Below, piece by piece: positions 52,836 through 57,234 of a stretch of 57,234 nucleotides of DNA (the first letter of the stretch is position 1; each line of letters opens with the position of its first letter). A program made the position numbers and the translations under genes. The notes under the pieces were generated by a model. That model saw only the letters and a program-made list of their open reading frames with translations. It was not told where the DNA came from and ran no database searches. The DNA comes from Tangfeifania diversioriginum. Lineage in GTDB: Bacteria; Bacteroidota; Bacteroidia; Bacteroidales; Prolixibacteraceae. The stretch spans positions 1-57,234 of the forward strand of contig CAMCBW010000036.1 of NCBI GenBank assembly GCA_945873105.1, given 5' to 3'.

Positions 52836-53213
52836 ATGCTTAAAACAATATTCGTTGTTGGTGCCGGTAGTTTTATGGGAGGTGTTGCCAGATATCTCAC
52901 CACCAGGTTGGTACAAAACAGTGTGGTCTCCACTTTCCCTTTTGGTACCATGGTGGTCAATTTGCTGGGATGTTTGCTGATCGGTCTGATTTTTGGAATT
53001 TCGGAAAGGACCAATCTGATCAATGATGAATGGCGTCTCTTTTTAACGGTTGGATTTTGCGGAGGATTCACCACATTTTCGGCTTTTGCCAATGAAAATG
53101 TCGTATTGTTGAGGGATGGGAACTTCTACTTTTTTGCCCTTTACACCGGATTGAGTGTTTTTCTAGGACTTATCGCGGTCTTTTTGGGGCATGCCCTCAC
53201 CAAACTATTATAA
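52836..53213 (+). CDS. fluC: Fluoride channel FluC (CrcB)
   Basis: 125 residues with four membrane helices. GAGSFMGGVARYLTTRL at the N-terminus, VNLLGCLLIGLIFG and GFCGGFTTFSAFANE are the FluC signatures, including the Phe-box and the FTTFS segment that lines the pore with Na binding. It forms an antiparallel dimer that exports fluoride. The upstream gap is repeat DNA and shows no fluoride riboswitch. Confidence 0.95.
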   Translation: MLKTIFVVGAGSFMGGVARYLTTRLVQNSVVSTFPFGTMVVNLLGCLLIGLIFGISERTNLINDEWRLFLTVGFCGGFTTFSAFANENVVLLRDGNFYFFALYTGLSVFLGLIAVFLGHALTKLL

Positions 53214-53352
53214 TTTGACTTGGATTTATCAACCATATCTTCCGCCAGGAGGAAATGGCTGATTTGTTAAAAAATGTTCCGATTGTCCAAAGTATCCCAA
53301 AGAGCTAAACCTGTCACTTGGTTTTTCGTAAAAGAAGCCAAAGAAAACAGTC

Positions 53353-54531
53353 ATGATGAACATAAAATTGTTTTATACATTGTTGGTTGCGCTGTTGGGC
53401 GTAGCACTTACCTTCACAATTTTCGGATTTTCTGACACCAATATCCGCGGTTCGAGCAATGACAGTCACTCCTCAACCCCTTCAATCCATTCAAATTCTT
53501 CCACAATTACAAATATCCCAATGATGAATTCCACCGACCCTAAGAAACCAGGCAATCCCTATTATTCCAGAACTAACCAGGAGAAGTTAAACATTACGGA
53601 TAGTGAGTGGAAACGTGTGCTGCCCCGTGATTTGTATGAAGTGTCCAGAAATAAGGGGACGGAGCGCTCTTTTACGGGCAAATACTGGGAGTTCACGGGT
53701 AAAGGAACCTACTATTGTGCCGCCTGTGGCTTCCGGTTATTCCGGTCAGATGCAAAATTTGCCAGTGAATGCGGATGGCCCAGCTTTTTTGAGCAAATAG
53801 ATCCCACTAGTGTCACTTTTCATGAAGACCATAGCTTTGGAATGAACCGGACTGAGGCACTGTGCGGGCGATGCGGAGGCCACCTTGGCCACCTATTCGA
53901 CGATGGTCCTCTTCCTACCGGGAAGCGCTATTGCATGAATTCAGTTGCACTGGACTTCGAACCAGATCAAAATGGTGCAATGACCTCCAAAAATTTGGCG
54001 TCGGATACCATTACACTGGGTGGAGGTTGCTTCTGGTGCATCGAGGCCATTTACAAGAGTCTGAAAGGTGTTCAATCCGTTACTTCAGGATATGCAGGAG
54101 GCAAGATGGCCAATCCAACCTACCGGGAAGTCTGCAGCGGATTGACCGGGCATGCAGAAGTTGTTCAATTGGTATTTGATCCGCAAGTCACCAGTACAGA
54201 GGAGATTTTGAAAGTATTTTTCACAGTGCATGATCCTACAACCCTTAACAGGCAGGGGGCTGATGTAGGTACCCAGTATCGGTCAGTTATATTTTTTCAG
54301 AACAAGCAACAACAGGAGATTGCCAATCAGTTGATTGATGCACTCAACAAAGCTAAGGTTTTTGATCGGCCCATTGTTACCATTGTAGAGCCCGAGCCTG
54401 AATTTTATCCGGCAGAAGATTATCACAAGGAATATTACAGCCTGCACAAGAATGAACCCTATTGCCGCATGGTGATACAACCCAAAGTGGAGAAATTTGA
54501 GAAAATTTTCAAAGATAGGATCAGAAAATAG
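53353..54531 (+). CDS. msrBA: Exported MsrB-MsrA methionine sulfoxide reductase fusion
   Basis: 392 residues. An N-terminal hydrophobic helix (about 5-26) is followed by a Ser/Thr-rich linker, so the enzyme is exported or membrane-anchored. The MsrB domain comes first (about 72-205), with Zn ligands Cys122, Cys125, Cys171 and Cys174 and catalytic Cys194 in YCMNSVALDF. The MsrA domain follows (about 218-380), with catalytic Cys226 in GGGCFWCIEAIYK and GYAGG. It repairs both R and S methionine sulfoxides in envelope proteins. The B-before-A order is the reverse of PilB-type fusions. A start at the second ATG is possible. Confidence 0.95.
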   Translation: MMNIKLFYTLLVALLGVALTFTIFGFSDTNIRGSSNDSHSSTPSIHSNSSTITNIPMMNSTDPKKPGNPYYSRTNQEKLNITDSEWKRVLPRDLYEVSRNKGTERSFTGKYWEFTGKGTYYCAACGFRLFRSDAKFASECGWPSFFEQIDPTSVTFHEDHSFGMNRTEALCGRCGGHLGHLFDDGPLPTGKRYCMNSVALDFEPDQNGAMTSKNLASDTITLGGGCFWCIEAIYKSLKGVQSVTSGYAGGKMANPTYREVCSGLTGHAEVVQLVFDPQVTSTEEILKVFFTVHDPTTLNRQGADVGTQYRSVIFFQNKQQQEIANQLIDALNKAKVFDRPIVTIVEPEPEFYPAEDYHKEYYSLHKNEPYCRMVIQPKVEKFEKIFKDRIRK

Positions 54532-54536
54532 CAAGG

Positions 54537-54588
54537 AGCATGGGGCAGAGGGCATGGGGTAAAGAGCATGGAGCAGAGGGCATGGAGT
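54537..54588. repeat. Heptamer array (GAGCATG / GGGCAGA / GGGCATG) after msrBA
   Basis: Seven heptamers starting about 6 bases after the msrBA stop. Same family as 15758-15798 and 15957-16010. No inverted partner follows here. Confidence 0.9.
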
Positions 54589-54716
54589 GTGGATTGGCCA
54601 TTTTTGTATCCATTAAATAATTGGTTGTAATTTTAAAACAGAATCGTTGTCTTATCATAAAGTTGTAGAATTGCTGTTTGTACCTTACGCTTGATTTACC
54701 CATTAAAACAAAAAAG

Positions 54717-55055
54717 ATGGATGCACAACATGTAGACATGTTCCTGTTCTCGAATTCCAAGTATTTGGAGGAATCTCAGATGTATCACATCAGGGAACGC
54801 TTGTTGACCCTGGATGAATCGCATTGGCGAATGTTGCAATACATGCCATTTCATGATCCTGTCATTATTCTGATTATCTCATTGATTACGGGTCCGTTGG
54901 CTGTCGACCGTTTTATGTTGGGTGATATCGGCCTGGGTGTTGCCAAGCTGATCACTTGTGGTGGACTTGGCATTTGGGTGTTGGTCGACTGGATTATGAT
55001 CATGAACATCACCCGGAGAAAGAATACCGAAAAATTGATGATGGCTATCTATTAA
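54717..55055 (+). CDS. TM2 domain-containing membrane protein
   Basis: 112 residues from the ATG at 54717; the frame extends upstream without conserved sequence. The N-terminal 55 residues are soluble. Then come two membrane helices: PVIILIISLITGPLAVDRFMLGD and GVAKLITCGGLGIWVLVDWIMIM, joined by a short turn, the TM2 motif with its D-R-F-Y/M-L-G-D signature. The function is unknown. Its TAA stop overlaps the ATG of the next gene by one base (TAATG), so translation is coupled. Confidence 0.88.
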   Translation: MDAQHVDMFLFSNSKYLEESQMYHIRERLLTLDESHWRMLQYMPFHDPVIILIISLITGPLAVDRFMLGDIGLGVAKLITCGGLGIWVLVDWIMIMNITRRKNTEKLMMAIY

Positions 55056-55474
55056 TGCCGCTCACCCGCAATCGATTTTATCTCTATTTGTCGCTGGCTT
55101 GTGCCGTTGGATATGGTTGGCTGGGGCTGGTCAGCCGGTTAAAACCGGGAGAGGTGGGGGAAAAGTACGAGGTTTGCCTGGTGCGCCATTTTCTGCACTT
55201 CCCGTGTCCTTCCTGTGGATCCACCAGGTCGGTTCTTGCTTTGCTGCAGGGGGACCTTGCCGGTGGCTTTTACTGGAATCCGCTGGGAATTGTCATTTTC
55301 TCCATCTTATTGGCAACCCCAATTTGGATGGCCTATGACCTGGTTTTTAAGAAAGATACGCTCTATCATTTTTTCCGGCTTTTCGAGGAGACACTCAGGA
55401 GAAAATGGGTTGCAATTCCGGCAATCCTTTTAATTCTGCTCAATTGGGCATGGAACATTGTCAAGGATGTTTGA
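55055..55474 (+). CDS. DUF2752 membrane protein
   Basis: 139 residues from the ATG at 55055, which overlaps the stop of the TM2 gene. FPCPSCGSTRSVLALLQGD is the DUF2752 hallmark CPxCGxTR motif, near the periplasmic face after helix 1. Three hydrophobic segments are visible (about 9-25, 78-98 and 115-133). A pairing of TM2 and DUF2752 genes is common in Bacteroidota, but the function is not known. The CxxC could be redox-active or bind metal. Confidence 0.9.
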   Translation: MPLTRNRFYLYLSLACAVGYGWLGLVSRLKPGEVGEKYEVCLVRHFLHFPCPSCGSTRSVLALLQGDLAGGFYWNPLGIVIFSILLATPIWMAYDLVFKKDTLYHFFRLFEETLRRKWVAIPAILLILLNWAWNIVKDV

Positions 55475-55531
55475 TTGACAATGTTAAAATAATATGCTTT
55501 TCCCACGGAAGTGAAATTTTAAGATGATTGC

Positions 55532-56227
55532 ATGGAAACATTCGCTGAGAGAATAATCGATTTCAATGGCAAACTGGAATTTCATGGTGTCCTTCCAGAG
55601 GGAATCCGTATCATGAATCCATTCAGGGAGGATGACCTTATTTTGCCTGTATCTTCCTCATTTTACCGAAAATACTACAACGACAACAAGGTTCGCCACC
55701 TGATCCTGGGGATCAATCCAGGCCGTTTTGGTGCAGGGGTAACCGGAATTCCATTTACAGATCCAAAGAGACTCCTTGATCCCTGTGGTATTGACTATTC
55801 AGGTCGCATAACCCATGAACCATCTTCCGTATTCGTCTATGAGGTCATCAAAGCATATGGAGGTGTTGAGGAATTTTACAACGATTTTTACATCAATTCG
55901 ATCTTTCCACTGGGGTTTACCATACAGGATGAAGCTGGGAAGGAGAAGAACTTCAACTATTACGACAGCAAGGAGCTTACAGCTGCCATCTTTGATTTTA
56001 GCGTTGAGAACATCCGAAAACAGATCGGGTTAGGAATAGAAACTGATATTTGTTATTGCTTCGGAACCGGAAAGAATGAGCAGTTCCTGCGTTTTATCAA
56101 CAAGGAGTATGGGTTCTTTGACGAGATTATAGCGCTGGAGCATCCCAGGTATGTCATGCAATACAAATCGAAGTTTAAGCAGGCTTACATCGACAAGTAC
56201 CTTCAAGCATTTAAGCGCATCAGGTAA
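55532..56227 (+). CDS. SMUG2-type uracil-DNA glycosylase family protein (DUF4918)
   Basis: 231 residues. LILGINPGRFGAGVTGIPFTDPKRL at about 57-81 is the active-site region (GINPG is the G-x-N-P-G water-activating motif of the SMUG clade), and LEHPRYVMQYK near residue 205 supplies the HPS-like His loop. It is expected to excise uracil or damaged pyrimidines from DNA. It stands alone. The family is well represented in Bacteroidota. Confidence 0.85.
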   Translation: METFAERIIDFNGKLEFHGVLPEGIRIMNPFREDDLILPVSSSFYRKYYNDNKVRHLILGINPGRFGAGVTGIPFTDPKRLLDPCGIDYSGRITHEPSSVFVYEVIKAYGGVEEFYNDFYINSIFPLGFTIQDEAGKEKNFNYYDSKELTAAIFDFSVENIRKQIGLGIETDICYCFGTGKNEQFLRFINKEYGFFDEIIALEHPRYVMQYKSKFKQAYIDKYLQAFKRIR

Positions 56228-56252
56228 ATAGAGTATTTTCATCCGCTGATCC

Positions 56253-56286
56253 AAAAAAAATTCCCGGAGGATACCCCCCGGGAATG
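56253..56286 (-). terminator. Intrinsic terminator of the nitroreductase gene
   Basis: On the minus strand ATTCCCGG and CCGGGAAT (56285-56278 with 56267-56260) pair around a 10-nt loop and are followed by eight T (56260-56253). It lies 34 bp after the nitroreductase stop. Confidence 0.85.
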
Positions 56287-56319
56287 ATTAATTATTTCAA
56301 CCACGAAAAAATTAAAATG

Positions 56320-56946
56320 TCAGATTGTCAGGAAGAAATCCTCGGCACTACGTCTTACTTTGGCCATATGCTGGTAACCATCTTCATCCGAACGGTATCC
56401 AACTGCCATGATAACTGCAGCATGAAGACCCTTTTCCTTTAAACCAAGGATGGCATCAAATTGGTTGTTGTCGAATCCTTCCATGGGACAGGCATCGATT
56501 TCCAATCCCGCTGCAGCAACAAGACCAAAACCAAGGGCAATGTATGCTTGACGGGTTAACCAGTTTTGGATCTCCTCCTGTGGCCTTTTCAGTGTCCCTT
56601 TCATCATATCGGAATATCCGGAAAGTGAACTTTTCTCAATGTTGCGGGTCTTGGCAATGTTTTCGACATACTGGTCGACTCCCGACTCGTTAAAATCTGT
56701 GTCTACAGCAAAGACCAGAATCTCAGAAGCATCGGTAAGCTGTGACTGGTCCCATGCTACTGCACGAAGCAGTTTACGTACCGCATCATCTTTGACCACT
56801 ACCAATTTGTAGGCCTGAAGTCCGTAGGAGGAGGCAGAAAGGCGAATGGCTTCCAGCAGTAGGGTTAGCTGATCCGCAGGGATTTTTTTGCTTGCATCAA
56901 ATTTCTTGGTTGCATAGCGTTTGTTCAATTGTTCTATGAGGGTCAT
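56320..56946 (-). CDS. NAD(P)H-dependent nitroreductase family oxidoreductase (NfsB-like)
   Basis: 208 residues. The N-terminus LIEQLNKRYATKKFDASKKI and RLSASSYGLQAYKLVVVKD are the FMN-binding NfsB-like motifs (R-x-S pattern). ARQAYIALGFGLVAAAGLEIDACPMEGFD is the second conserved block. It is an FMN-dependent homodimer that reduces quinones, nitro compounds or similar electrophiles with NAD(P)H. The physiological substrate is unknown. It is monocistronic, with its own terminator. Confidence 0.9.
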   Translation of the reverse strand: MTLIEQLNKRYATKKFDASKKIPADQLTLLLEAIRLSASSYGLQAYKLVVVKDDAVRKLLRAVAWDQSQLTDASEILVFAVDTDFNESGVDQYVENIAKTRNIEKSSLSGYSDMMKGTLKRPQEEIQNWLTRQAYIALGFGLVAAAGLEIDACPMEGFDNNQFDAILGLKEKGLHAAVIMAVGYRSDEDGYQHMAKVRRSAEDFFLTI

Positions 56947-57111
56947 ACAATGTATTTGACTTGTTAATACTTGTAGATGCTTACTCTCAAAAGCCTGTCA
57001 TGTTTCGTAGGAGAAGGTGATTTAACAATTAGTTAATTCTTGATTTTGGATTCGGTAATAAACGCAAACTGGGGGGTGAAGGAGTAGATATTGTCCTTGT
57101 ATCGGACTATT

Positions 57112-57234
57112 CCCTTCGGCTTCGCTCAGGGACCGCGACTTGATAGTTAACGTTACAGACGATTGAGCATCCCTTCGGCTTCGCTCAGGGACCGCGACTT
57201 GATAGTTAACGTTACAGACGATTGAGCATCCCTT
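57112..57234. repeat. 59-bp tandem repeat at the right edge of the window
   Basis: Two identical 59-bp units (57112-57170 and 57171-57229) and the first five bases of a third. Each begins with CCCTTCGGCTTCGCTCAGGG, continues GACTTGATAGTTAACGTTAC and ends GATTGAGCAT. The first 23 bp are the inverse of the 16202 and 16254 repeat. The array probably extends past the window. Confidence 0.93.

Noticed and set aside
52733-53092. Minus-strand frame over fluC and the ATAACCC array
   Set aside because: Its tail (YGLWVMSYGLWVMGYELW) is repeat translation and the rest is the antisense of fluC.

Overview
The window is chromosomal DNA of a Bacteroidota bacterium, most likely order Bacteroidales (inference). 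The grounds are a trp operon in the order trpB-E-G-D-C, promoters of the TTTG / TAnnTTTG type, tRNAs without encoded CCA, a fused CcsBA, single-chain SdaA, futalosine-pathway MqnA, and several families common in that phylum (SMUG2/DUF4918, DUF2520, TM2 plus DUF2752, KilA-N, four-helix-bundle protein). Superoxide reductase, peroxiredoxin, HydE, PPDK and an SQR-like flavoprotein suggest an anaerobe or microaerophile with c-type cytochromes and sulfide or hydrogen metabolism.

Layout. 1-5780 (minus): the trp operon, preceded by a 20-residue leader peptide with three consecutive Trp codons and a terminator hairpin, which is classical attenuation. 6159-12748: small unknown and membrane proteins, a 2-hydroxyacid dehydrogenase, a small Cys-rich protein, a hybrid histidine kinase, a ChaN-like protein and an acetyltransferase. 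12749-16008: a four-helix-bundle gene between repeat arrays, hydE, and divergent mnmA. 16009-23172: an SQR-like flavoprotein with a 52-residue partner, a CPBP protease, cysteine synthase, RlmD-type methyltransferase, KdsC and a DUF2520 protein. 23284-29595: ppdK, ccsBA and an OB-fold lipoprotein. 29596-33811: a KilA-N gene bracketed by repeats, a DPP-IV-type peptidase, and a MITE-like element. 33812-39882 (minus): gltD and gltB. 40229-43353: argH, then a peroxide regulon (divergent Fur/PerR-type repressor and peroxiredoxin, then superoxide reductase) with a 21-bp operator palindrome. 43508-51801: GroES-like, sdaA, htpG, tRNA-Ser and tRNA-Trp, HU, an MsbA-like exporter and purB. 51928-56946: mqnA, fluC, an exported MsrB-MsrA fusion, TM2/DUF2752, SMUG2-like glycosylase and a nitroreductase. 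The right edge is a 59-bp tandem repeat.

The most unusual feature is spread over the whole window. Many intergenic gaps are filled by degenerate arrays of 7-9-bp units in at least eight sequence families. The arrays often form inverted arms around a short unique loop and often begin within about 0-10 bases of a stop codon, or contain it. In two places the arms enclose a gene instead of a short loop: a four-helix-bundle (S23/IVP) gene at 12827 and a KilA-N gene at 29823. The arrays resemble the STRR repeats of cyanobacteria. I propose, as inference, that they are a mobile or actively maintained repeat system targeting gene 3' ends.
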